A DNA stretch of 64,000 nucleotides from Strongylocentrotus droebachiensis (taxonomy: Eukaryota > Echinodermata > Echinoidea > Camarodonta > Strongylocentrotidae): the NCBI GenBank assembly GCA_035222895.1, contig JAVYIG010001047.1, positions 186,001 through 250,000 of the forward strand, in the 5' to 3' direction. The notes beneath the pieces are model-generated. The model was given only the letters and a program-made list of their open reading frames with translations. It did not search any database and was not told the origin of the DNA. Positions 33,654 through 47,449 of this stretch are shown here, piece after piece; positions within the stretch are counted from its first letter, which is position 1, and each line of letters opens with the position of its first letter. The position numbers and the translations under genes are program-made.

Positions 33654-36310
33654 TTTTTTTCTCCATATTTGTCCCTCTACAGGGATATTATTGTTTTTCA
33701 TTTGAACCAAATTAACAAATACATATTCAAGGTAATTTACACTTATAACATCAATACAATTGGCTTATCAAGATAAAAGTATTGTTGAACTGTTGAGTTA
33801 ACAGAAAACTAAAAAATCTTCAATAATTCTGATATTCATGGAAAGAACAATATTACAGAAAAATATCATTTTATGTAAACGAATTCCTGAATTGAAACCA
33901 TTTTCTGGTGAATTTATTATTTCTACAATTCGAATCTGCCATTTTGCTTTTCGTTTCTGAAGTAATTTATAATCTAAACTCTAATATTATCAAAGTCGGG
34001 CAATTGTTTCTTTATTTTGCGAGTATACACCATCTGTCGTGCCACAATCAGTATACAATTCAATGCATAATTATTTGAACCTCTTAAACCGAATAATTTA
34101 TCTTGTAATGAAAATGTTAATTTATTTCCGGTTCCAGTATAAATCCAGTGCTCCAACCTATCCCAAATATGTTTAACATGCGTACAATCACATAGCACAT
34201 GTATAACTGATTCAATCTGTTCATTACAAAATGTACATTCTTTTCTTGGGACTAAATTCATTTTAAACAGCAGATCATTCGTATATAATATGCGTTGCAA
34301 AACTTTAAACTGAAACCATCGTAAGCCCACATCAATGGTACAATTTAAATCCAATAGAACAATATTTTTCCCAATTCTTATCATTCAGGTCGAAAATGCA
34401 TTTACACCTAAGAAAACTTTTACATAGTCCTTTTCTTCTCTTTAATAAAATTGCATAGATATGTGAACAACAAATGCCATTGTATCTGGGAAAAGAAGAT
34501 GTGGCACCTTGTTAAAAAAAAGTACAATTGTTAGACCCTTGCCTAATTGCACCGCATAATCCACGTTAAAAAAGAAAAAATATTTGAATATTATACTTTT
34601 CTTGGAAATGTTCCAGAGAGAGAAAAAAAAATCACCATTTGTCTCTAAAATATCATTGACAAAACAAACTCCCTTTTTACACAATTTTACACTATATATT
34701 GAGCTATTGCCTTTTTTAATGTTATCATTATTCCATAAGGGTTGGCAAGAAATGTTATCATAATGCATGAACAAGAACGTACTATAGGCCATGAACATTT
34801 CTTTCAAAAAAGGTTCTTTGTTTTACCTGCCAGTTCCCAAAAATAATTGTTTCCCATATATAATTTTAAATCTTGCAGTTCAGGCAAGAAAGATTGCAAA
34901 AGACAGAGGATATTGCTATTTATTGCGCCAATTACCAATCTCTAAATCCAGGAAATGTTTAATGATTGGCAATGTGTGTATATATTTATCAGTTTAACCC
35001 CTCCGTCTGAATAACTTTGTGACATTTGATTTCTACTTATTTTATCAGGTTTCTCCCCCCATATAAATCTATAAACGCGAGCATTTATATCTTTCAAAAG
35101 ATTTTCACCAGGATTAGGGAGGGACAAAATAAGGTATTTTAATTTGGATACCAACAATGATTTGACGACTGTGATTCTTCCAAGAACAGTTATGTATCGC
35201 CTTAACCACGATGTCATTTGACTTTTTATTTCTTTACATTTTTCATTATAATTGTAAATTACCAATTTGGGCAAATCCGTACAAAAGTCTATACCTAAAT
35301 GTCTGAAATAATCATCAAGTTTGAGACCAGTAAAGCGAATAGTTTGTTCAAACAAACCTTGTCTTTTGTGTAGGAGCAGGGATGGATGGTTCACGTAGAC
35401 ACAAATCAAACAGATAACAAAGTTGGTAGGTGGTGTATTACTACATACAATCACACATGACAAAGGTACTGAGGGTATATGTGGCAATATATTCATATTT
35501 TCGGAGTTTCAAGTCATGATATGAAGGGCAGTAGTACTTTATTTTAGATGCCACACCGCATACAATCTCTACGCTTTGCTTCAACGTAAAGAACTTTACG
35601 CAATTAACTGAAATTAATTGAAATGAACATATTCTAGAAATAAATTTAACTTTTAGATATTTATTTTTCCATCTGCAATTACATAACAGCTATTATGGTA
35701 ATCTACCATGCCTACTATTAAAGTTAATTTCAGCCCAAAACAAATTAACTTGATTGCAAATAAGAAACCAGTAAGAACAAACTAGGTTTTGCTCAAAACG
35801 ACACATCATAAACTGATCATAAACTTATGACTGTCATTCATAATACTAACATCAGGCGCGCCGGAAGCATTTTGGGACTGGGGAGGGGGGGGGGGGGGGG
35901 GAGGGGGCAAACATTCCAGAGGGCTCACATTCCAGGGGCAGTGACGTAATGAGAAAAAAAGTTCGGAAGGGGGAGGGGGCAGACGAAAAATCTGCATCAC
36001 CACCAGTCTTACACGTTACATGCAGGTCCCGCGGAACGTTTTTCAAAGTGGAGTATTATCGATCAGGTAGAGCGTAAATTGGCGTGGGGTCCAGGGCATG
36101 AGCCTCGGCTGGGGTTCAAGGGGCTGAGCCCCCGGAAGTTCAGGGGTTTTAGGTATTTAATTACGGTTAGATGAGCATCCAGGGGCCCTCTGTAAGGCAA
36201 TTGACGTGTTCCATGGGGGGGGGGGGGGGGGGTGTAGAGCCCCAGAAGCTCAGAGGTTTTAATATTTAACTACGGTCAGATAAGCATCCAGGGGCCGTCT
36301 TAGGGCCCTT
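33654..36310. repeat. 2.66 kb tandem duplication, unit 2
   Basis: Near-identical second unit. It ends at TAGGGCCCTT, after which unique sequence (GATGTCAAATGAG) begins. Confidence 0.9.
33974..35390 (-). pseudogene. L1/Tx1-like LINE ORF2 C-terminal relic, copy 2
   Basis: Same fragments as copy 1: 34942-35390, 34442-34807 and 33974-34384. The 31309 and 33974 frames encode identical protein, as expected of a recent duplication rather than two insertions. Confidence 0.8.
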
Positions 36311-37544
36311 GATGTCAAATGAGCATTTCTTATACCTTATTTGTGACATTAGCAGGTCACTTATTTTTTTCTCCGTCTTTCTTTCTTTTTCTCTTTAACA
36401 TACTTTTTCAAAAAGGAGGGGGGGGGGGGGGGGGGGGGGCTCCAGCCCAGCCACTTTGCAGACCATGACATAAAGGCTTCTAAATTAGCGTATTTCGCCT
36501 GACTGTAATTTGGGAATTTCTTATTTTCCAACAAACGCATAAAAAGGTATGACTTACAAACAAAAATGGAGAAAAAATGACGGAAAATCATGTCACAACA
36601 TCAACATGTGTAAATCACTTGTTTCGAATAAGAAATACATCACCCCCCATAAGTACGCCAGCGTTCAGGGGCTCATGTCTTCTCACCCCTATAACACAAA
36701 AACGGACACGCTTTCCCATTCTCGCACAATATGTCCACGATATGCGCGTATCGCTATTATAGAGACCTCCATTGATAAATACCGTATAGGTGGCATGCGC
36801 AATTTACAAACCATGTTTACTCCTTTACTGTTTTTTTTTTTTTTGGAGGGGGGGGGGGGGGTGGGGGGGGGGGGAAACTGCCCCCCTGTCCCCCACTTCC
36901 GGCGCCTATGACTAACATCATTTATTGTATTGCTCCATTCCAATGAAAACTCGATCAAGGTACTATTGTGCGATTTGTGCCATAACTATACACAAAAAAC
37001 TCTCTGGTAAACAAATTTACCCGACGTTTAATAAAAACAGGGTGAACATGCCTGTTTGTTGTTTACCAAATATTGGTTAATACCTTACCCCCAAAATACG
37101 CTTATTTCCCTGTTTACCTTTTTAAAAGTGAATTCTCCCCAATCGTTTTATCATGGATTTCAATATGTCTTAAGCAATTGACTTTCGCATGCCTCTGCTC
37201 ATCGTACTATAGGGGTTAGATGCTATTTCGCCTATGCTCCTACACGAGATGATTTCTTTCGTAATTTTTTAGAACTAAATTTCTATATAAAATAATTCTT
37301 ACCCCAAGAATGTGATTGTATCCTGACCTGTTGCATTTAATAGCAATGATTAGTATGAGATGATATTGATGACGAAAATAACATTCATAACGATAATTAC
37401 ATTAACAATAATAATTATGAAAATTCATAGTCATACATAATTGAACTTATCGGAACTATCCCTTTTCAGAATATTATGTGATGGCAATCCATAGACAAAT
37501 ATATTAAATGACATGTGACCATACACATTTTTTCATCTTATTAA

Positions 37545-37898
37545 AGGTAAAGACCAGTATTGGAAACGCCCCAATTTCAAAAAATGAAATCGAAGCTCTT
37601 ATTACCAATCATGTGAAAGAATATGTTTTAACTAATACATGATGATAACAAATTTGCCGGGAAACCGCCTACTAATTGAAATATTTGTCGCGCACGTGTG
37701 CGTATAGTCCCATATACATCTTTCTGTGTACAGTACTTGTAACTTTACGAAGACTGGGCCATATTTCTTATCATTTTGATGATTCCAGAACCTTGCAGTA
37801 CACACCAATACTTATATGCTAGATGATCAACCTTTTCTGATCAATTCCACAACTTTTCTTTCACAACGCAATCGCATGACCATAACTGGTCTTTACCT
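37545..37898. mobile_element. TTAA-II element, copy 2 (in ovo intron)
   Basis: Ends AGGTAAAGACCAGTATTGG and ACTGGTCTTTACCT with TTAA on both sides (37541-37544, 37899-37902); 354 bp. Interior landmarks CGGGAAACCGCCTACTAATT and AGTCCCATATACATCTTTC are shared with the 21111 copy. Confidence 0.85.
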
Positions 37899-40458
37899 TT
37901 AAGTTATGGCAATGCATTGAGAATCTCATGGGGAAAAAGAAAAAGAAAATCGAGTTCATACCAAGATAAAAAAACGAAATGTAAGGAGGTTACTTTTGAC
38001 ATCACTCTTTTAAAACAAATTGCCAATTAAGGGATCCATATTCAAAGATTGATTAGTTCGTAATTTTCTTCCAATTTTAGTGAGACGACGCTCAACTATT
38101 TCTGTATTTTGTGTGACATTTTAATAAATTCATCGACTTGGAATGTTCAGGATTTCAGCTCTAAAGTTGACCATGACAGTTTTATTTGTTAATCCAAATC
38201 TAAAGGTTTCCTTAAAAAAAGACATAATAAAAAAACAATGTTACAAGTTAAATTTTGCAACCTGCCAGCTATCACTTTCCTATATTCAAAGTTTGGTCAC
38301 TTGGGGGAAATCACCTAGCTAAATATTCCATCCTTTCTTTGGGAAAAAAGAATTTCTTCGAACCTGCTCAATCGTTGCTTTTAATTTTCTTATTTTTTTA
38401 AGAAATCGATATAATTTTGCCTCTGATTTATTCACCTGTTAAAACCCGTTTATACAGAATATACCCATAACTTATCTACTTTTAAACTACAAGTTTAATT
38501 TTCCCTAAATTCTAAGCATAAATTGTACTCCCACGTAACATTTCACCTCATAACAGAAGAAGGAAAAAATGATCTAGGAGTCTGCTTCTTACCTGAGGAA
38601 ATGGGACTACTATTTTTTTGTATTCATTGAATTTCCAGGCAAGATGATAACAATACCTAGAAAACATCACAATGTTGACAAAATGATATAACATTATTAA
38701 ACAGCATGATATTTAGCACCAGCTAATGCCTGAGGATTACCTAAAAGAATTTAAAAATTATGTCGGGAGGCTTACCACATTGGCTGGTGCATACATAAAA
38801 GAAAATATAAAGATAAGGTAAACATATACATGAATGTGTGACTAAAATTAACCCTCATATTAGGCACATGTGAGGGAGATGAGAAGCAAATAATGTTATG
38901 TCATACAATAATGTCATGCATTAAAAATAATCTATTCAGACTAAATTTGGTATATTATGATACACAACTTCAGCAAAATGTATGTAATATGTAATATGGA
39001 TCAATAAACTGTTAGGATTATTATCAAAAAGGTTTGAAAAACTTTTCAATCTATGCATGTAAGATAAATGCATGTTAAATGCAGGAAATTGTCTGTTTAT
39101 ACAGTCATATGGATACTGAAATATTGGTAGATAGCAAAATTGTGGAACATTATTATTGACAAGACTGGAAGTTATCAAAATTGTGGATCATTATTATTGA
39201 TTCCTAGACAAATTAGAAAAACATACGAATAAAAGTAAGAAGGATATGATAGAACACGTTGATAATCAACTATATACAAACATTACAATTGCTGTTGATA
39301 TTAATAGCTGAATACCATAGGTGTCAATTGATATTTACATGAAGGAAATACATTTGTAATAATATATATGTGTATTACGCCACGTAATGTTGTGTTGCTC
39401 CACGTGAGAGAGGGGGATGATTCCCCAAGCGTACACATGGAACAACAGTCCATCCCTATCTCACATGGAACAACAGTAAGCCTATATATCTACATCGTCA
39501 TGCAAGCCGATACTTATAAGCAGCATATATATGTACCTTGTTTGTATATTGCTTTTTATTCTGCTAAAAAATGCAGAAATAGAATCAATCAAATATCAAA
39601 CAAAATAGAGGTCAAAAGCTCTTTTGTTCGAATGAAGATTTATTTCACAAAAAAGAGGCCCAAAAGAGGGTTTTGTGAAACACTCCTGTAATGTTTAGCA
39701 CTGTGTATTTTGCTAACCAGTCAGGCACAGCTTCAACGTATCGAGCACAAGGCAACAAACCTTTAAAGGTCAATGCGAGGCAGTGAGTACAAAAGGCATG
39801 TGGAAAATCTTGCAAAGTCATCCTTCTATTGATATGCAATTCAAAGTTTTGGGAAATTTTGAAAATTGGGTGGATAGTGTTTCTTTACAATTTTGATATA
39901 TTTGGATGCCCCTGTGGATGTTTTTAGAAAATGTAGCCCCTAAAACGCTCCTGCTTTCGAGGAAAATAGAATATACGAATTTACCTGTGCTCCCGGTAAA
40001 TTTTGATAACTTTCAAATGGCGCCTACGGCCGTATAATGGTAGCTGCGACCATGAAAATCTCAGAATATGTAGTTGTGATATATAATTTCCAAACGGGAA
40101 TAGCTAATCGGTCAATTTCAGTAAAGAAACATTGTTTAACAACTTAACTAATATCTTGTCCTTGAGAGGGAGCTATACAACATACGGAGTTTATTATTTA
40201 CAATTTTATACCTTTAGACTCGATTTCAACCGCGACAACGGTCATTGAATATTGTAGGATCGCATATGATTCCAATATGTTCATTTGAACAAAATTCATG
40301 ACCCCATACCAAAAGTTTGTATTACCTTTAAAAAAAAATGCTGTGGGTCAATTATTTTCAAAGTCCTTGAATGGTTCGTCATATAATCTAACTTTCCAAT
40401 AGCAAATATTCGCTTACACGAGTACATATTTCTTTCCTTTTCTTTCTATACCATACAG

Positions 40459-42187
40459 GATAGATTTGTACTGCCTAGCACGTATAATCATCAAGCACTA
40501 CCTGACCTCTATCGTAACCCCCGCGATTGGAATATCAGCCAAAAGTTTAATACAGAACCCAAGCATCAGTATGCCCTAGATGTCTCTACTGAAAACACTT
40601 GTTCCTTTACAAATGCTCAACCAGACCATATAGGTGACGTTCACAGGGAAGGCTACCCATCACGTCGTCATGAAAAACACATGCCACTTACTTCGGGTGC
40701 CCCAAAAGAAGGATCACGGAAGTTTCATCGCTTTTCGAAGGGGCCTACAGGTAACAAATTATTTTCGCTGGAAAATCTCACTCAGGTAATACAGGATGAA
40801 ACAGGGAGGCAGCCGAGCCGAGCAACTTGCATGTCTTTGTTGAAGTCCTATTACGCTGAAGCTATAATGAAACGCGACCTGATCAAAGATCTTCTCGTGG
40901 AGCTTCAGACCTCAAACCAACACCAAGGAGTCACCCGAGATTCAGCATTCCTTTCGAGTCGACATCATCAATATCGCAAAGACTCATGTCCAGATGGTTC
41001 CGTTGCAAATCATATGCAAACGTCTTCAGGTCCTTACAAAGACATACCTGTATGTCCTACTCTGAACGTCTTACCACCATCTGGGAAAGATACCAACTTC
41101 GGTAATAGAGGGATCAAGTTGCATCCATCAGAAAAACGCATTGCTTCAAGTCGGAATCCGCCACCTATATACCAGGATGTTTGGAGTAATGAAGGCAGTA
41201 TCTGCTCAGAGCCCGGGACACCTCCGGTGCTTACAACCCAAGGTTCTGCAAGTGCTTGTCAGACTCCAAGTGACTCTGCAGTTCTACCTTCCTGGCGTCT
41301 CCCATCGACGGTTTCACAATCTATTTCACCAGGAGTACTGTCCCCGAACAAGACCAACTTGAGACAACAGTATATATATCCTACGTCCATACCACGTTCA
41401 CGGGTCTTATCGCAAGACGCTTTATCAACCAATATGACAACTCTACAACCTCAGTCTATCGGTAAGAACAGCTTGGTTCGGGAGCTTCCACAATTCATGC
41501 GTCAAAGATCAACAGCGTCATCCACCAATCTAATGCAACCCAATGATGTTTGGATACCTCCCGTATCAAGACCTACCAACATAGGAGGCCCGCAAAGTTC
41601 CGTGCCAGTGTGTGTGACATCAGAAGTACCCACAAGTACAGTTTTCGAGTCGGCAGTACCAACCGGGCAGAACCCTACAAAATGTCGAGAAAGGTGTCAA
41701 CTGAGAAATTTACAAGATGAATCGATCATGTCTACACCAAACATCGTCAACGATGGGCACTCTCCGGCAGCGTATGATACAGAAACAATGTCATCAAATA
41801 AACCTTCCTCTAATGGCCCTACAACACAAAACGTGTCGATCATACCTACGCCAAACGTCGCTAACGATACGCACACTCCGGCAGTGTATGATACAGAATC
41901 AATGTCACCAAACAAACTTCCCTATAATGGTCTTACAACACCTGACTCCACCTCTCTGCCAAGCACCAAACCACCATACTCTACTGCAGGAGAAGAGCCT
42001 ACGCCAGTTTATGGTATAAAACCAAAACCCAGGTGCAGCCAGTGCTTTAGCACCTTCCCGACGGAAAGAGCATTCACCAAACATATGACTACAGACCACA
42101 GCCAGACAAAGCCACATATCTGCGGCTTTTGTGGAAAGGGATTTCATGACAAGTTTGACCTGAAGAGACACTACCGAACACACACAG
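40459..42187 (+). CDS. ovo: ovo-like gene, large exon with zinc fingers 1 and 2
   Basis: 1729-base exon after CCATACAG, open from 40459 (DRFVLPS...) through to the phase-1 donor at 42187 (CACACAG-GTATAA). It encodes about 576 residues. The first part includes LENLTQVIQDETGRQPSRAT and a likely helix (SLLKSYYAEAIMKRDLIKDLL). A long Ser/Thr/Pro/Asn-rich, probably disordered stretch follows, with an in-frame 38-residue tandem repeat at 41722-41949. At the end are C2H2 finger 1 (CSQCFSTF...H-x4-H, from 42031) and finger 2 (CGFCGKGFHDKFDLKRHYRTH, from 42121). The C-G-x-C-GKGF-x-D-x-FDLKRH-x-RTHTG reading is the ovo/OVOL hallmark. Ovo proteins are nuclear DNA-binding regulators of epithelial and germline differentiation. 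Reading past the donor reaches a stop at 42240, which could only matter for an intron-retained form. Confidence 0.85.
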
Positions 42188-43585
<1,398 letters not shown>

Positions 43586-43706
43586 TACAGCGGATTAGCT
43601 CCCCATATAACGAGAATTGTGCACTTTTTGATAAAAGCATGAAACTTCTAGCATAGTTAGTTTAGACCATAAGATTTATTTTCAGATGTGGAGGGAAGTC
43701 AGATTT

Positions 43707-44775
43707 GACCTCTGATGACCCTGAGAGGTCAAATTCAAAATGGCCGCCAGTCCGCATGGTCTAATGTACAAACACGCTTAACTTTTGAACCAAATAGTCC
43801 AGAAAAACGTTTAAGGTGTCATTTCCAACTAACTTGGGGATGCCAATTCATTTGGTAATACTTTTGAGATCGCCTGAACTCAGGGTTTTGCATTAAGGTC
43901 AAGGTCAAGGTCAAAATTGACTTAAAATAGCAAGTTTTGAATGGTTACAAATGAGATTTGTCATTTGTTCTCAAATTTCTTTAGAAATGGTTCCCCTGCA
44001 TAGTCCTCCACCTTAATCCTTTTCAGGTAGTTTATTTCACATTTTGTTTTGACCTCTGATGACCCTGAAAGGTCAAATCCAAAATGGCCGCCAGTTCGCA
44101 TGGTCTAATGTACAAACGCGGTAACTTTTGAACCAAATAGTCCAGAAAAACGTTTAAGGTGTCATTTCCAACTAAATTGGGGATGCCAATTCATTTGGTA
44201 ATACTTTTGAGATCGCCAGAAATCAGGGTGTTGCATTGAGGTCAAGGTCAAGGTCGAAATTGACTAAAAAATAGCAAGTTTTGAATGGTTACAAAAAGTT
44301 TTCCCATTTATTTGTCATTTTTTCTCCCCTGTGTTCTCAAATTTCTTTAGAAATGGACCCCCTTCATATTCCCCCACCTTAATCCCTTTCAGTTAGTTTA
44401 TTTAACATTTTGATTTGACCTCTGATGACCCTGAGAGGTCAAATAAAATATGGCCGCCAGTCCGCATGGTCTAATAATAATTATTGTACAAACACGCATA
44501 ACTCTTGAACCAAATAGTCCAGAAAAACGTTTTAGGTGTCATTTCAAACTAACTTGGGGATGCCAATTCATTTGGGAATACTTTTGAGTACGCCAGAACT
44601 TAGGGCTTTGCATTAAGTCAAGGTCAAGGTCAAAATTGACAAAAAATAGCAAATTTTGAATGTTTACATACAGTTTTTCCATTTATTTGTCCCCCTATAT
44701 AATGTTCTCAAATTTCTGTAGGAGTGGTTCCCCTGCATAGTCTCCATCGTAATCCCTATCAGTTAGTTTATTTCA
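43707..44775 (+). repeat. Arm repeats, left (3 units)
   Basis: Unit marker GACCTCTGATGACCCTGAGA starts at 43707, 44051 and 44417. Each unit also has ATGGCCGCCAGTCCGCATGG, AACTTGGGGATGCCAATTC and AGGTCAAGGTCAAGGTCA (43903, 44240 and, in slightly shorter form, 44618). Confidence 0.9.
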
Positions 44776-45049
44776 CTAATTATAGCACCAAACCATTTGT
44801 CTTGTAACTGACCATATGCATAGCATGGTCAGTGGGCAGCTAGGCAGTATACGGCAAAAAGCTCAATTCAAGTCAGGGAAACTGTTCCTTTTCATTACTG
44901 CTCAATAATACTGGTAAGATGTTTTTTAAGTTACTTTGTGTTTTATTTGGTGCTAAGTAATTTAAAGGATCACTACAGAGTTTGAGGAACAGGCCCATAA
45001 AGCAAAATAACGGTTCTGCTAACACTAGACAAAATCACCATGACCAGCA

Positions 45050-46440
45050 ACCTGGAGTGCAGGCAGCATTCTTGAGGGATGGGAACTTCTGACAGTACTG
45101 AAAGAGATGGGGAATCCATTTCTAGAACAAAGTCAAGACCTACTAGTCATTGGCAATGTACGACACCTGTCACACAAACACTTCATACGAACAAGTTGCC
45201 ATTTTTCAGTCGGCAGCCGGCGAAGGTTATGTTAAAACAGTAGGCACAGCTTGCAGCACTTAAGAGGGACTGTGGTCTCTTTTTGAGGATGTACATCTCG
45301 TGTCAGACAAGGGATGGAGATATGGACAATTTCTTCTCTCATGAAAACCAGGCAGCCCCGCCAGCTTTGTTAACTGGAGGAAAATGCGGTTTGGAGTTAA
45401 TGCAGATCTACTTTGCTGCCTGGAATCAAATCTGCTCGAAAACAATAGTGCACCTGTGGCCCAAGCAATAATTATTGATGGTGAAGCTGCGGTTCAAATG
45501 CTCAATCCTGGAACATCAAGAACATTTTCAAGAGTATGGAGAAAGAGTGTTTGCCCCATACATCTTTGCTCAACTCGAGAAAAGCATCCGCATCGACCTT
45601 GGCTAGGGTGTATACTTACCTGCTAGCCTGAAAGCCTCAATAAGGCAGGAAAGGGCACCAGGAAAAGGGTGGCTCTTTCTACTGTGCTGCCAGAAAGCTG
45701 GAAGGACTTCTTTCGAGTCAATGAGAACAAACCCGAATTGTTGGATTTCATGTCATGTCGTTCATCTTCCTCTACCACAGGGCAAGGAACTGTATAATAT
45801 GCAACAGATGGAAGTGGAGTACTCTGCTCTCCTGTTGAGTCACACTTGGCAGGCCTTGCCCCATGGGTGTAAAAGGGTAACCATACGTACTGGTGGTACT
45901 GATGCGGTTGAACTGGCTGTGGCTTCATTCAGCAAGACAGCTCCTGATGCTCCTGTTTCTGCATCCAGAGGAAAAACTTAGAAGTCTTTCCCAGAAGTGA
46001 ATGATTCCTTCAGTGAACTCCTGTGCATGCTTAGGGAGGTCAGTGAAGGATCAATGTTACTGCCAGAGCGATTTGTGGTGCTGATACGACCGAACCAGTG
46101 AGAGCATGGTAGTGAATGATGCCAGGAAACAGCTCTTCATACAGAAGTCTAGAAACCTGGAGAACTTTCCTCCAACCCAAACAGCACTCAAGCAGCACAT
46201 CAAGCGCACTTGCTACCAGGCCAATTGTTGGAACCAGATATTGGCCAAGAATCTAGAGATGCCAGAGCCATCTGACTTGGGCTGGACAAACGAAACAACT
46301 GGGTGGCAGCCTCTTTGGATCACTCTCCCGGAAGCATCAAAATTGTGCCATGAATAATCCACTGTCGCTGCAAGAAAGGATGCACTTAACTGTGCTCTTG
46401 TTCTGGAGACTGTTAGATTTTGATCGTTACCATTAGGATA
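45050..46440 (+). pseudogene. Relic of an uncharacterised repeat-associated gene family
   Basis: Broken frames in order: LFLRMYISCQTRDGDMDNFF then HENQAAPPALL; IIDGEAAVQMLNPGTSRTF; HLPLPQGKELYNMQQMEVEY; HGCKRVTIRTGGTDAVELAV; ARKQLFIQKSRNLENFPPTQ then HIKRTCYQANCWNQ; LGWTNETTGWQPLW; LPEASKLCHE; and finally, after a stop, IHCRCKKGCT with a Cys-rich end (CSCSGDC). I recognise this order of motifs from a large family of uncharacterised animal proteins that occur in many copies in invertebrate and fish genomes. Its function is unknown to me; its copy number and Cys-rich tail suggest a mobile-element protein. Several frameshifts and at least one internal loss make this copy non-functional. Confidence 0.6.
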
Positions 46441-46845
46441 ATTCATAAGTTGTGGATAGTGCTAAATTCATGGGGTAATGAACAGGTTTTAGTTCGTATT
46501 TGGAATAGCTTTTTTGGTCTTCTGGGCCCAATTTCTTAAAGCTGCTTACCGGTAATCAAATTTTCGTGCTATAACTGTAGCAGACAAATTTGGTTAGCAA
46601 GAAAACAAGGCGTCCACCTTGTGCGTTCACAATGGATTTGCATTGTTACAAAATTAATTTTCGTCCAGTAAGCAGCGTAAGGTTAATGCATTTTCGTTTG
46701 CTTACGGTTAGCAGTACTATGAAGTAGAAACTCATACGTAAGCACAAAACCAGTCGATAAGCAGCTCTATAAAATATTGCCCTGGATAGTCAAAGTGGTG
46801 GTACACGGGTCTTTTAATTTTTTCTTTTAAATAATGACCCCTTAA

Positions 46846-47376
46846 AGGTACTATGTCCCATTTGCAGGCCAAACAAATGAAAAAGTTAATTCCAACTGCA
46901 TTTGAAAGATAATACTAATTTAGAACTTCCCTAAAAAAGTTGGGGCTTGATAATGTCTTCAAGTGGGAAAATAACGACTATTAGTTGTCAAATCGACTTT
47001 AGGGCTATAGAGCCCAAAAGTAATAGTCTTGATTTTCAGACAATTGTACCGAATGGTCATACGTTTTATGCTGCGCAAAGATTCAATCAGTTTAATCTTG
47101 GCCATCACAAGAAGTGGGTTGTTGATGTAGACAAATGCTCATGTACCCTTTACAACTCTTTTCATGTATGTTATTACCAAAGAAGAAAAAAAGCCAGTCA
47201 GACACTCAATAGTGTCTGACAGTGAAGTCTAGCAAGTAAACGGGTTTCCTTGCATAATTTGAATATGAGGACACTGCTAACGTTTAAATTTCACAGATAG
47301 GATATACATGACATATTCATAATTCCTGCAAAGTTCTACAGCATTTGAGGTTGGCTGCAAAAGGGACATAGTACCT
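46846..47376. mobile_element. TTAA-I element, copy 2
   Basis: 531 bp, AGGTACTATGTCCCATTTGC to GCTGCAAAAGGGACATAGTACCT, with TTAA on both sides (46842-46845, 47377-47380). It is nested in the core of the inverted-repeat element and so is younger than it. A 90-codon open stretch (46947-47219) is aligned in the other copies without an intact frame and is not taken as coding. Confidence 0.88.
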
Positions 47377-47449
47377 TTAAGTGTCAAACTAGAGGCAAAG
47401 TTTATTTTAAAAAAGAAAACATCACTTTTGTTGGCCTAATATGATCTTG

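Larger units (their letters stand above)
30398..40458 (+). other. ovo: ovo intron, about 10 kb, filled with repeats
   Basis: Bounded by GTAAGC and a CTTTCTATACCATACAG acceptor, both in phase 0. It holds LINE relics, a 2.66 kb tandem duplication, long G runs and a TTAA-II element. The stretches 36311-37540 and 37905-40450 show no further gene. A G run at about 36418-36440 and another at 36846-36874 are present, the second next to GGCGCC-ended sequence (CACTTCCGGCGCC). TTTCACAAAAAAGAGGCCC ... GTTTTGTGAAACACTCC at 39646-39687 may be a deleted MITE1. Confidence 0.65.

Noticed and set aside
33123..36958. Proline- or glycine-rich frames
   Set aside because: They are translations of G runs and change frame with run length between duplicate units.
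46947..47219. 90-codon frame as a gene
   Set aside because: It lies inside TTAA-I; the matching region of the 18673 copy is not an intact frame.
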